From contig CAMPIQ010000012.1 of NCBI GenBank assembly GCA_946886475.1, forward strand, positions 1 through 45,575: a stretch of DNA of 45,575 bases, written 5' to 3'. This document shows positions 33,484 through 41,108 of this stretch, one piece after another. The DNA comes from an uncultured Chitinophagales bacterium (GTDB taxonomy: Bacteria > Bacteroidota > Bacteroidia > Chitinophagales > Chitinophagaceae). Numbering within the stretch: position 1 is the first letter of the stretch; each line of letters begins with the position of its first letter. The notes beneath the pieces are model-generated. The model did no database searches. It saw nothing but the letters and a program-made list of their open reading frames with translations, and was not told where the DNA came from. Made by a program: the position numbers and the translations under genes.

Positions 33484-34185
33484 TTATAGGTCGCCTAACT
33501 GGGGCCTGATGATGAGTTCCTCCACAACTGCCTGCGGTGAAAGCAGGGTTGTTGAATAGATCATTGATGCTATATCCTCTACCTTCATGATCCTTTGCTC
33601 TTCTATACCGCTGCTCTTCCATGAATCTGTATAGACGGCGCCGGGCAAAACTGCAGTTACTTTTATTCCAAAGGGTTTTAATTCCTGCCTTAGGTTTTTT
33701 GTCATGCCAAGCAATGCATACTTACTGATGCTATATGAACCGCCATTTGGATATGCTGCAAGACTTGCAATTGAACAAATTGAAAATATATGGCCTCTTT
33801 TTGCAGCCATCATAGACGGCAATAAGGTGCGGGTTAAATGATAGGCACTGTACAAATTCACTTCTATCATAGATTCAAGCGCTCCATCAGGTTCATCAGA
33901 GACATTGCCCGGAACAAAATTTCCTGCATTATTTACCAGTACGTCTATACCTGAAGCTTTATTCAATACCCATTGACCAAACAATTGCGCTTCTTTTTTA
34001 TTTCCCAGGTCGGAAGCTATACCATCAATTGAAATATGAGGGAATTGACCTTTTAGTTCATCAATGGTTTTAAGCAAATTATTTTCATTACGGGAGCTCA
34101 GGTAAAGATCATACCCGTGCAATGCAAATATGGAAGCAACCGCCTTTCCTATACCTCTTGAAGCTCCTGTGATGACAGCATTCAT
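33484..34185 (-). CDS. SDR family oxidoreductase
   Basis: A 233-aa classical short-chain dehydrogenase/reductase. The cofactor motif GASRGIG is at residues 7-13, NNAG lies in DVLVNNAG, and the catalytic Ser-Tyr-Lys is in IASLAAYP and YSISKYALLGM. The C-terminal substrate region (LPGAVYTDSW) is typical. The cofactor preference cannot be decided with certainty, but the basic residue after the glycine motif (SSRN) suggests NADPH. The gene is divergent from the YjjG-type gene with 57 bp between starts. The substrate is unknown. Confidence 0.9.
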   Translation of the reverse strand: MNAVITGASRGIGKAVASIFALHGYDLYLSSRNENNLLKTIDELKGQFPHISIDGIASDLGNKKEAQLFGQWVLNKASGIDVLVNNAGNFVPGNVSDEPDGALESMIEVNLYSAYHLTRTLLPSMMAAKRGHIFSICSIASLAAYPNGGSYSISKYALLGMTKNLRQELKPFGIKVTAVLPGAVYTDSWKSSGIEEQRIMKVEDIASMIYSTTLLSPQAVVEELIIRPQLGDL

Positions 34186-34242
34186 ATTCTTGGTTTATTT
34201 TTGAAACATCCTTACAATCCAAAAGTAATTGTTAAGTAACAA

Positions 34243-34938
34243 ATGAAATACAAACACCTGTTCTTCGATCTTGATCATACCCTTTGGGATTTTGACGCAA
34301 ATTGCCGTGCCACACTTGAAAGACTGCACCTTGACCTGGGGCTTGTGGATAAGGGCGTTCATGATTTTGACGTCTTTTATAAAAATTATCTTGGCCACAA
34401 TGAAAAACTTTGGGCCCGCTATCGCACAGGCCTGATAAAACAAGATGAATTAAGGATCAAAAGAATGTGGCTTACACTGCTTGATTTTAAAATTGCAGAC
34501 GAGGATCTGGCCAGGCAATTAAGTGAATTATTTCTCCAGCTTTTACCAACCAGGACCATTTTATTTCCAGATACAACCGATGTACTGGATTATCTGAAAG
34601 AAAAAGGTTATCACCTTCACATCATTACCAATGGTTTTGAAACAACGCAGCATAATAAACTGAATACTTCGGGACTCGCCATTTATTTTAAGGAAGTGAT
34701 CACTTCCGAATGCTCCAACAGCCTCAAACCTCAAAAAGAGATCTTTGAATTTGCATTAACCAAAGCAAAAGCGGGGGTTGAAGAAAGTTTAATGATAGGT
34801 GATGCCCTTGATGTTGATATTCTGGGCGCAATGAATGCCGGAATGGATCAGGTGCATGTTAATTACAATAACCTGCCGCAGGATTTAAAGCCTACTTATA
34901 CGGTGAATGCATTGAAGGAACTGAGGGAGTTTCTTTAG
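34243..34938 (+). CDS. yjjG: YjjG-type noncanonical pyrimidine nucleotidase (HAD family)
   Basis: A 231-aa HAD-superfamily phosphatase. Motif I is FFDLDHTLWDF with catalytic Asp9 and Asp11; motif II is ITNGFE; motif III is Lys in LKPQKEIF; motif IV is MIGDALDVDILGA. The pattern with an alpha-helical C1 cap and the ITNGFETTQHNKL signature matches the YjjG group, which cleaves noncanonical pyrimidine nucleotides and so limits their entry into DNA. No neighbour supports a pathway. The 3' side runs into the heptad-repeat element. Confidence 0.88.
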   Translation: MKYKHLFFDLDHTLWDFDANCRATLERLHLDLGLVDKGVHDFDVFYKNYLGHNEKLWARYRTGLIKQDELRIKRMWLTLLDFKIADEDLARQLSELFLQLLPTRTILFPDTTDVLDYLKEKGYHLHIITNGFETTQHNKLNTSGLAIYFKEVITSECSNSLKPQKEIFEFALTKAKAGVEESLMIGDALDVDILGAMNAGMDQVHVNYNNLPQDLKPTYTVNALKELREFL

Positions 34939-34963
34939 GTGGAGACTGGTGTTGGATCTGGGA

Positions 34964-35116
34964 GAGTAGGTTATTAGTCGCGGGTCTTTAGTCGGGGGTC
35001 AGGAGTTCAAAGTTCAAAGTCAGTGATCTATTTTCTGAGTTTACTTCAGTAAACGACCAGACTTTGAACTTTGAACTTTGAACTGACTAAAGACTCCTGC
35101 CTAATACCCTACTGTC
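34964..35116. repeat. Heptad-phased repeat array forming a long inverted repeat
   Basis: Left arm, in register from 34971: TTATTAG, TCGCGGG, TCTTTAG, TCGGGGG, TCAGGAG, TTCAAAG, TTCAAAG, TCAGTGA. Right arm, from 35061: ACTTTGA three times, ACTGACT, AAAGACT, CCTGCCT, AATACCC, TACTGTC. Bases 35006-35021 pair perfectly with 35060-35075, and the loop holds a second hairpin, GTTTACT (35039-35045) with AGTAAAC (35048-35054). The right end overlaps the last codons of the 55-aa gene. It is not a CRISPR array: there are no spacers between units. Confidence 0.75.
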
Positions 35117-35268
35117 CTTGATGCCTTGGAGCAACCTTTTTTATAGACACATTCTTTTTTTGTTGTGTCTTTTTTATCCTTCTTTTTATTGCTGCTGCTC
35201 AATACAGTTGCTGTTACACCGGCAGTTGTTACCAGGGCAAGTCCAATGATCAGAACATACTTTTTCAT
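35101..35268 (-). CDS. Small 55-aa hydrophobic/Lys-rich protein
   Basis: An ORF too short for most predictions: ATG at 35268-35266, stop TAG at 35103-35101, 55 residues. It starts MKKYVLIIGLALVTT, a signal-peptide-like or membrane helix of about 20 residues, continues with SSSNKKKDKKDTTKK, and ends with a segment holding two cysteines (CVYKKGC) and SKASRTVGY. The layout suggests a small exported or membrane-anchored peptide; similar short Lys- and Cys-containing proteins are annotated in related bacteria, as far as I recall. It lies 92 bp downstream of psd, same strand. The last codons lie in the heptad repeat. No function can be given. Confidence 0.6.
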   Translation of the reverse strand: MKKYVLIIGLALVTTAGVTATVLSSSNKKKDKKDTTKKECVYKKGCSKASRTVGY

Positions 35269-35359
35269 GAAAATGTTTTATTGGTTAAATGGCCAGTGAT
35301 CCGTAAAGGATCTTTCCAGTGAATTGTACTTTTAAGTTAAGCCAATTAGTTTGCAATCG

Positions 35360-36016
35360 TCACCATTTTCCAAGAACGGTAACGCCGCCTTTTACTTTCT
35401 GGTTGAGCCCGACTTCAATTTTAGCATCCAGGGGCAGTAACAGGTCAACCCTGGAACCAAATTTAATAAACCCCATCTCCTCACCCTGTTTCACCTGGTC
35501 GCCGGGTTTAAGGTAATTTACAATTCGCTTGGCCAGAGCACCAGCTATTTGTTTCACCAGCAGTTCCTTTTCCCCATTTTTGTATACCACTGAGTGTCTT
35601 TCATTTTCTAAAGATGATTTGGGATGCCAGGCCACAAGGTATTTTCCTTTATGATACTGGCTATATAAGACCTCCCCGCTTACCGGGTTCCTGTTTACAT
35701 GCACATTGAGCGGACTCATGAAAATAGAAAGCTGTAATCTTTTGTCCTTAAAGTATTCATCAGCTTCCACTTCTTCAATCACAACTACGGTCCCATCGCA
35801 GGGTGCAACAATAGCATCTTCCCCTTCATGGTATATTCTGCCCGGAATCCTGAAAAATGAAAGTATGAACACCAAAAGTCCCATAATAGCTATGGCAAGT
35901 ATCCACCCGAGTATGGGATAAGCAGGCATGATGAGTAGTACAGTCAGTAAAAGAATCACTGCTACAACAATGGTTGTAATGATAATAGTTGGGAACCCTT
36001 CTTTATGTATTCTCAT
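35360..36016 (-). CDS. psd: Phosphatidylserine decarboxylase proenzyme
   Basis: A 218-aa short-form (type II) decarboxylase that makes phosphatidylethanolamine. Two N-terminal membrane helices (about 9-30 and 35-53) are followed by the catalytic domain: IVAPCDGTVV, SIFMSPLNVHVNR with the conserved His, and the self-cleavage site Gly187-Ser188 in IKFGSRVDLLLP; Ser188 becomes the pyruvoyl group. The length and FGS rather than LGST fit the short bacterial form. The aldehyde dehydrogenase gene is divergent; the cognate phosphatidylserine synthase gene is not seen in the window. Confidence 0.95.
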   Translation of the reverse strand: MRIHKEGFPTIIITTIVVAVILLLTVLLIMPAYPILGWILAIAIMGLLVFILSFFRIPGRIYHEGEDAIVAPCDGTVVVIEEVEADEYFKDKRLQLSIFMSPLNVHVNRNPVSGEVLYSQYHKGKYLVAWHPKSSLENERHSVVYKNGEKELLVKQIAGALAKRIVNYLKPGDQVKQGEEMGFIKFGSRVDLLLPLDAKIEVGLNQKVKGGVTVLGKW

Positions 36017-36125
36017 CGCTTTATTTGAAGCACCAAAATTAAGGATTGCACCAATGCTATTAACCAGAGATTATAGTACCATACCGTTTTTCATTTTAAA
36101 ATCCAGTTTATTGTTTCTTTGCCTT

Positions 36126-37505
36126 ATGGATCATCAGTTAACCGGACAGCTTCTGCTGATGCAAAAATATTTCAGCGCGTATCCCACTTATGGTTATGAA
36201 TTCAGGAAAAAGCAATTAGAAAAGCTTAAATCAGCCATATTAAAGTATGAACAAGAATTACACGATGCGCTGTTTTATGATCTCAAAAAAAGTCCTGAAG
36301 AAAGCTGGGTGACTGAAACAGGTTTTTTAATTGCAGAGATCAGTCATGCCATAAAGCATTTAAAGAGCTGGATGAAACCACAAAAGGTGGCTACCAATCT
36401 GTTAAACTGGCCATCCAAAAGCAGGATCTATAAAGAACCACTGGGTGTTGTGCTCATTATTGGCCCCTGGAATTATCCTTTGCAATTATTAATTGCGCCA
36501 CTGATCGGCGCCATCGCCGCAGGCAATTGTGTAGTGCTCAAACCAAGTGAATTTGCAACTGCCACCAGTGCTATAATCAAAAAGATCATCGGGGAATGTT
36601 TCGCAAACGAATATATATTATTGGTTGAAGGCGATGGAGCAGAAATAATACCTGCTATGGTAAACAACTTCCGCTTCGCTCATATTTTTTATACCGGCAG
36701 TTCAGAAGTTGGTAAAAAAATTTATGAGATGGCAGCCAGGCAACTGGTACCCGTAACATTGGAACTGGGAGGCAAGAGTCCATGTATTGTTGACGAACAC
36801 GCCAACCTTGAGGTGGCAGCTAAAAGAATTGCACTGACAAAATTCTCAAATGCCGGGCAAATGTGTGTGGCACCTGATTATTTGCTGGTACATGAAAGCA
36901 TCCGGGAAAGGTTTACAACCTTACTTATTGAAAAAACCAGGCAGTTTTATTCTGAAGAGGCATCTTCGAATTATAATTATGGAAAGATCATCAACCAAAA
37001 ACAATACAACCGGCTGATGAATTATATGAAGGAAGGGAAGATCATCTATGGTGGAGAAACCCTGCCTGAAAGCAATTATATAGCACCTACTATCATTACT
37101 GATGTAGCAGTGGATTCTCAAATGATGGAAGAAGAGATATTCGGACCCCTGTTACCCATCATCTCATTCAGCAGCTTTGAGGAAGCAAAAGCCATCATTG
37201 ACAGAAATCCTGAACCACTTGCTTTTTATATTTTTACGGGTAACAAGGAAAAGCAGGAAAGATGGCTCACGAAAATTCCTTTTGGCGGAGGTTGTGTCAA
37301 TAACGTAAGCTGGCACCTTACCAATTTTAATTTGCCTTTTGGAGGAAGGGGAAACAGCGGCATAGGAGCCTACCATGGGAAATTTTCTTTCGAAATTTTC
37401 AGCCACTCCAAGGCCGTTATGAAAACACCGGTCTGGTTTGATCCTTCTATAAAATATCCGCCTTACAAGGGAAAATTAGGTTTATTCAAAAAGGTGATCA
37501 GATAA
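36126..37505 (+). CDS. Aldehyde dehydrogenase (class 3-like)
   Basis: A 459-aa NAD(P)-dependent aldehyde dehydrogenase. The start is ATG 36126 (MDHQLTGQLLLMQKYF); in-frame codons back to 35928 overlap psd antisense and are not credible. Motifs: GPWNYPLQLLIAPLIGAIAAG for cofactor binding, the general base Glu213 in ELGGKSPCIVD, and the nucleophile Cys247 in NAGQMCVAPDY. The short length (about 460 aa against 480-500) and C-terminal LPFGGRGNSGIGAYHGKFSF followed by SHSKAV match fatty aldehyde/class 3 enzymes. The 109-bp spacer shared with psd carries a weak TTTCTTTG -7-like box. Confidence 0.93.
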   Translation: MDHQLTGQLLLMQKYFSAYPTYGYEFRKKQLEKLKSAILKYEQELHDALFYDLKKSPEESWVTETGFLIAEISHAIKHLKSWMKPQKVATNLLNWPSKSRIYKEPLGVVLIIGPWNYPLQLLIAPLIGAIAAGNCVVLKPSEFATATSAIIKKIIGECFANEYILLVEGDGAEIIPAMVNNFRFAHIFYTGSSEVGKKIYEMAARQLVPVTLELGGKSPCIVDEHANLEVAAKRIALTKFSNAGQMCVAPDYLLVHESIRERFTTLLIEKTRQFYSEEASSNYNYGKIINQKQYNRLMNYMKEGKIIYGGETLPESNYIAPTIITDVAVDSQMMEEEIFGPLLPIISFSSFEEAKAIIDRNPEPLAFYIFTGNKEKQERWLTKIPFGGGCVNNVSWHLTNFNLPFGGRGNSGIGAYHGKFSFEIFSHSKAVMKTPVWFDPSIKYPPYKGKLGLFKKVIR

Positions 37506-37546
37506 TAAAACTCAACATCAATGATCCTGTATTGAATTTTCGGGCA

Positions 37547-39337
37547 TTACCCGGTTTCTTCATTGGGAGGTTTCCCTGTTACCGGCGTCAGTACAGGCCT
37601 TCTTTCGCCCACCTGCTGCCTCCACATGGCATAATACAATCCTTTTTGTAAAAGCAATTCATTATGTGTGCCTACTTCAATGATCTTACCTTTTTCAAGA
37701 ACATAGATCACATCTGCGTGCATAATGGTTGAAAGCCGGTGTGCTATCAGGATGGTGATCTGATCCCTGCTTGCGGAGATCTTCCTGATGGTATTGGTGA
37801 TATCTTCTTCTGTTAAGGAATCAAGGGCCGATGTGGCTTCATCAAATATTAATAACCTTGGATGCCGTAGTAAAGCCCGTGCAATGGATATTCTTTGTTT
37901 CTCTCCGCCCGATAATTTCATTCCACCTTCACCAAGCATGGTGTCTATACCTTTTGAAGAACGCTGCAATAAATAACCACAGGACGATTTATGCAGGGCT
38001 TCAGTAATTTCTTCATCTGTTGCATCGGCTTTCACAAACAGAAGATTTTCCTTAATTGTGCCGGCAAAGAGCTGGGTATCCTGGGTTACAAAACCAATCT
38101 GCCTTCTTAATTCATTATAACGGATAATTCCGGATGATCTGTTATTAAAAGCGATATCGCCCTTAACAGGTTTGTATAACCCAACCAGCAATTTTACCAG
38201 GGTGGATTTACCTGAACCCGAAGGGCCAACAAAGGCAATGGTGGCTCCTGTTTGCACCTCAAATGAAATCCCGTCAATAGCATTATGTGCAGCTGTTTTA
38301 TGATGAAACACCACATTATCAAACCGGATGTGTTCAAGGTCTCCTATTTCAACCGGATTTTCAGGTCTTAACTCAACCGGTTTATTCATGAGCTGATCAA
38401 AACTGGCGACTGATGCTTCCACTTCGCGATAACTGAGAATGATGTTTCCCAGATCCTGCAGGGGTCCAAAAATGGATGTTGAAATAAATTGCATGGTGAT
38501 CAGTTCCCCTGTTGTGAGTACATCTTTGAAAATTAGCCAGAGCAGAATAAATAATATGGAATGGCGCAGAACACTTAGTGTACTTCCCTGCATGAAGGAG
38601 AGTGTGCGGACCTTTTTTACCTTGGTCATTTCAAGCTGGAAGATCTTATACGTTTGTTCTCTTAACCGCCGGATCTCAGGGAATGTAAGACCAAGGCTTT
38701 TTACCAGTTCAATATTCCTGAGCGATTCAGTGATCACGCCGCCCATTTTATTGGTTTCACGGTTGATGGACCGTTGGGTGGTTTTGATCTTTTTACTTAA
38801 CAAACCGGTTAGCGATCCCAATACCAGGATACCGATCACAAAAACAGGAATGAGCATCCAGTTCTTTGTAATTGAATACCAAATAAGAAAACCAATGCCG
38901 ATCAGGGAAGAGAACAGGATATTGATAAAGGCATTGATGAATTGCTGGGTGTCATTTCGCACCTTTTGCAAAACAGAAAGCGTTTCGCCGCTTCTCTGCT
39001 CTTCAAATTCCTGAAACGAAAGCCGGAGTGTTTGCTTCAACCCGTCATTAAATATCTGCATTCCAAATTTCTGAACAGCAAGCCTGGTAAAATATTCCTG
39101 AAAAGATTTAGCAACCCTTGCCAGCAGCGCCACACCTATTGCAATGCCAAGCCATCCTAAAACCCCTTTAACGAGTTCATCCTGGGAACGTGTGCCTGGA
39201 TTGGTTGCGTAATCGTCAATGATCTTTCCGAAGATCAGAGGATCTACCAGATTTAATAATTGCGCAATAGCAGCAAGGAAGAGTGAAAGAAGGATCAGGC
39301 TTTTTTGAGGCCGGAGGTACTTCCAGAGGATCTTCAT
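37547..39337 (-). CDS. ABC exporter (fused permease and ATP-binding domains)
   Basis: A 596-aa half-transporter that must dimerise. Six membrane helices (about 15-300) form the ABC transporter type 1 domain; the nucleotide-binding domain follows with Walker A GPSGSGKST, the Q-loop FVTQDTQLF, the signature LSGGEKQRISIARAL, Walker B LLIFDEATSALD, and the switch His in IAHRLS. It resembles the MsbA/lipid and multidrug exporter group. The substrate is unknown; a lipid A exporter role cannot be concluded, although an LpxD-like gene lies 10 kb away. The gene is convergent with the aldehyde dehydrogenase, with 41 bp between stops. Confidence 0.93.
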   Translation of the reverse strand: MKILWKYLRPQKSLILLSLFLAAIAQLLNLVDPLIFGKIIDDYATNPGTRSQDELVKGVLGWLGIAIGVALLARVAKSFQEYFTRLAVQKFGMQIFNDGLKQTLRLSFQEFEEQRSGETLSVLQKVRNDTQQFINAFINILFSSLIGIGFLIWYSITKNWMLIPVFVIGILVLGSLTGLLSKKIKTTQRSINRETNKMGGVITESLRNIELVKSLGLTFPEIRRLREQTYKIFQLEMTKVKKVRTLSFMQGSTLSVLRHSILFILLWLIFKDVLTTGELITMQFISTSIFGPLQDLGNIILSYREVEASVASFDQLMNKPVELRPENPVEIGDLEHIRFDNVVFHHKTAAHNAIDGISFEVQTGATIAFVGPSGSGKSTLVKLLVGLYKPVKGDIAFNNRSSGIIRYNELRRQIGFVTQDTQLFAGTIKENLLFVKADATDEEITEALHKSSCGYLLQRSSKGIDTMLGEGGMKLSGGEKQRISIARALLRHPRLLIFDEATSALDSLTEEDITNTIRKISASRDQITILIAHRLSTIMHADVIYVLEKGKIIEVGTHNELLLQKGLYYAMWRQQVGERRPVLTPVTGKPPNEETG

Positions 39338-39525
39338 AAAAAAAGATTTTGCAAAAAACAGACCGCAGGAGATGCCTTATGGAAAACAATACCATGAACG
39401 AGGTTTGTTGATGCTATGTCTAACATGAATAGATCATAACCCACATATGGCTGAAACCTTAACTGGAAGCCATTCATATGGATCGCCCAACAAAGAAGGA
39501 CAAGGACAGGCTTGCGTGGTATGCT

Positions 39526-40041
39526 TCACAATTCCTTTTTCATTAGCCAGTCCCGTTGAACATCATCTCCCAATAAAAAATCTGTTTCATCAAATTTTTC
39601 AAATCCCCATTGATGGTAAAACCTGATTGCCCTTTCGTTTTTTTCCCATACACCCAGCCAGACAACCTGTTTACCCCTGCTTATGGCAATATCAAGACTG
39701 GCCTGCATGAGTGCTTTGCCAACGCCGGATCCAATCCTGTTCTTAATTGCATATAATCTTGCGATCTCCAGCGCGTTTTTATGCCTGAGTGAAATGGGTT
39801 TTTTGGCATCCCTGATTTTTACATACCCTGCTACGCCTGACCCATCATAAGCAATAAGAAATAAATTTTCAGCGGCGCCCACTTCAAGCATTAGTTTTCC
39901 TTTGGTGAACTGTTCATTCAGGAATTTGTCCATATCCACGGAAGAATTGTCTGCAGCAAAAGCATCATAAAAAGTTGAATGGCTTATATCCGCGATCAGC
40001 GGAGCATCTTCTATACCGGCATATCGTATGGAAAGGCTCAT
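39526..40041 (-). CDS. GNAT family N-acetyltransferase
   Basis: A 171-aa acetyl-CoA-dependent acyltransferase. The fold's markers are present: the beta4 strand LIAYDGSGVAGYVKI, motif A with RLYAIKNRIGSGVGKALMQ (Arg-x-x-Gly-x-Gly type pyrophosphate loop), and the motif B region WLGVWEKNERAIRFYHQWGF. This GNAT type with GVWEKN is common and mostly of unknown substrate. Transcribed alone on the minus strand, 188 bp after the ABC exporter start. Full length. Confidence 0.9.
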   Translation of the reverse strand: MSLSIRYAGIEDAPLIADISHSTFYDAFAADNSSVDMDKFLNEQFTKGKLMLEVGAAENLFLIAYDGSGVAGYVKIRDAKKPISLRHKNALEIARLYAIKNRIGSGVGKALMQASLDIAISRGKQVVWLGVWEKNERAIRFYHQWGFEKFDETDFLLGDDVQRDWLMKKEL

Positions 40042-40168
40042 AGATCAAATTACTAAGTTGATAATAAATGACGGTAATTTTTTTAGCTTACAAACAAATC
40101 CAAAAAACAGGTGTGTGCTAAAAAGGAGAACATGACGGATAGCTGAGCTGAGGATATGAAGGATCAAC

Positions 40169-40217
40169 GGGCAACCGGCAACCGTCAACCGTCAATCGTA
40201 AATCGTAAATCGGCTAC
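40169..40217. repeat. Tandem heptad repeat in the tadA upstream spacer
   Basis: Seven 7-mers in perfect register: GGGCAAC, CGGCAAC, CGTCAAC, CGTCAAT, CGTAAAT, CGTAAAT, CGGCTAC. All share the frame CGnnAAY or close to it. It lies between the acetyltransferase and tadA, both of which read away from it. Confidence 0.75.
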
Positions 40218-40319
40218 CAGCAGGTATAATAACAGAGACCTTATTCATAAAATGAAATCCTGCCTCTGGCTTCGTACCCTAACTTCGTACCCATTTCTTT
40301 GTACTGCTAATTTTTTATT

Positions 40320-40757
40320 ATGGACGATGAACATTTCATGAGACAGGCACTTATACAGGCCCAAACTGCTTTCGAAGAAGAAGAAGTGCCTGTAGGTGCT
40401 GTAGTGGTTGTAAACAACAGGATCATTTCGAGGGGATACAACCAGGTGGAAAAATTAAATGATCCTACCGCGCATGCTGAGATCATTGCCCTTACTTCAG
40501 CATTCAATTATTTAGGCAGTAAATATCTTCCCGATGCCACTATTTATGTTACTGTAGAACCATGCCTCATGTGTGCCGGTGCCTTATACTGGAGTAAGAT
40601 CGGGCGGGTAGTATTTGGTGCTGCCGATGAAAAGAATGGATACCTCCATATTACGGGCAACACTTCACCGTTTCATCCAAAAACAGTATTGGTAAGCGGA
40701 ATATTAAAAGAAGAATGTGCAACCCTTATGAAATCTTTCTTCAAACAAAAAAGATAA
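40320..40757 (+). CDS. tadA: tRNA-specific adenosine deaminase TadA
   Basis: A 145-aa zinc-dependent deaminase converting A34 to inosine in tRNA-Arg(ACG). Zinc ligands and catalytic Glu are in place: HAE at 52-54 (His52 ligand, Glu54 proton shuttle) and PCLMC at 81-85 (Cys82, Cys85). The N-terminal FMRQALIQAQTAFEEEEVPVGA is typical. A guanine deaminase or other nucleoside deaminase is a less likely alternative. The 101-aa gene begins one base after the stop, so they are co-transcribed. Confidence 0.9.
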   Translation: MDDEHFMRQALIQAQTAFEEEEVPVGAVVVVNNRIISRGYNQVEKLNDPTAHAEIIALTSAFNYLGSKYLPDATIYVTVEPCLMCAGALYWSKIGRVVFGAADEKNGYLHITGNTSPFHPKTVLVSGILKEECATLMKSFFKQKR

Positions 40758-40758
40758 T

Positions 40759-41064
40759 ATGGCTACCATTACCCCAACCGGCAAAGTGGAGATCCGCAAT
40801 CCAAATACCGGCCGCACAATGAATATTGACAAATCAGTTTATGATCTTTTTTCAAAGGCGATATATCATACGCTGAAGAAAAATAAAGCACTAACCTTTA
40901 CAGAAATCGTTGAAGGGGTTTATAATTGTTTCAGGGAGCAAAAAACAAAATTTGAAGGCTCTGTGGAATGGTATACCATTTCGGTTAAGCATGATATGCA
41001 TGCAAGGAATGTGATTGATGTTTTCACCGAAAAAGGAAAGAAACTTCACCGACTGAAAAAATGA
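40759..41064 (+). CDS. Small protein, resembles DUF6958-type winged-helix domain
   Basis: A 101-aa basic protein beginning MATITPTGKVEIRNPNTGRT. The centre has KNKALTFTEIVEGVYNCF and FEGSVEWYTISVKHDMHARN, ending in a Lys-rich tail. This pattern, with EWYT followed by KxDxxAR, resembles a short helix-turn-helix-like family (I would compare it with DUF6958), but I cannot confirm it. It starts one base after tadA, suggesting a shared transcript and perhaps a shared process. No signal peptide. It converges on SusD. Confidence 0.7.
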   Translation: MATITPTGKVEIRNPNTGRTMNIDKSVYDLFSKAIYHTLKKNKALTFTEIVEGVYNCFREQKTKFEGSVEWYTISVKHDMHARNVIDVFTEKGKKLHRLKK

Positions 41065-41108
41065 AAGCTGCCCCGAAGAGCAGCCCGCATTTATTTTATG
41101 TAATAAAA

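Noticed and set aside
34964..35116. CRISPR array
   Set aside because: Units are 7 bp with no unique spacers and no cas genes nearby.
39444..39480. Inverted repeat CATATGGCT / AGCCATtCATATG between the ABC exporter and the acetyltransferase
   Set aside because: One mismatch, no T-run and no second copy seen; insufficient evidence for a terminator or binding site.
40270..40292. Direct repeat of CTTCGTACCC with a 13-bp period before tadA
   Set aside because: Two copies only and not in the 7-bp register of the neighbouring array; no support for a function.
41067..41084. Hairpin GCTGC/GCAGC between the 101-aa gene and SusD as a terminator
   Set aside because: The stem is only 5 bp and is not followed by a real T-run; too weak to list.
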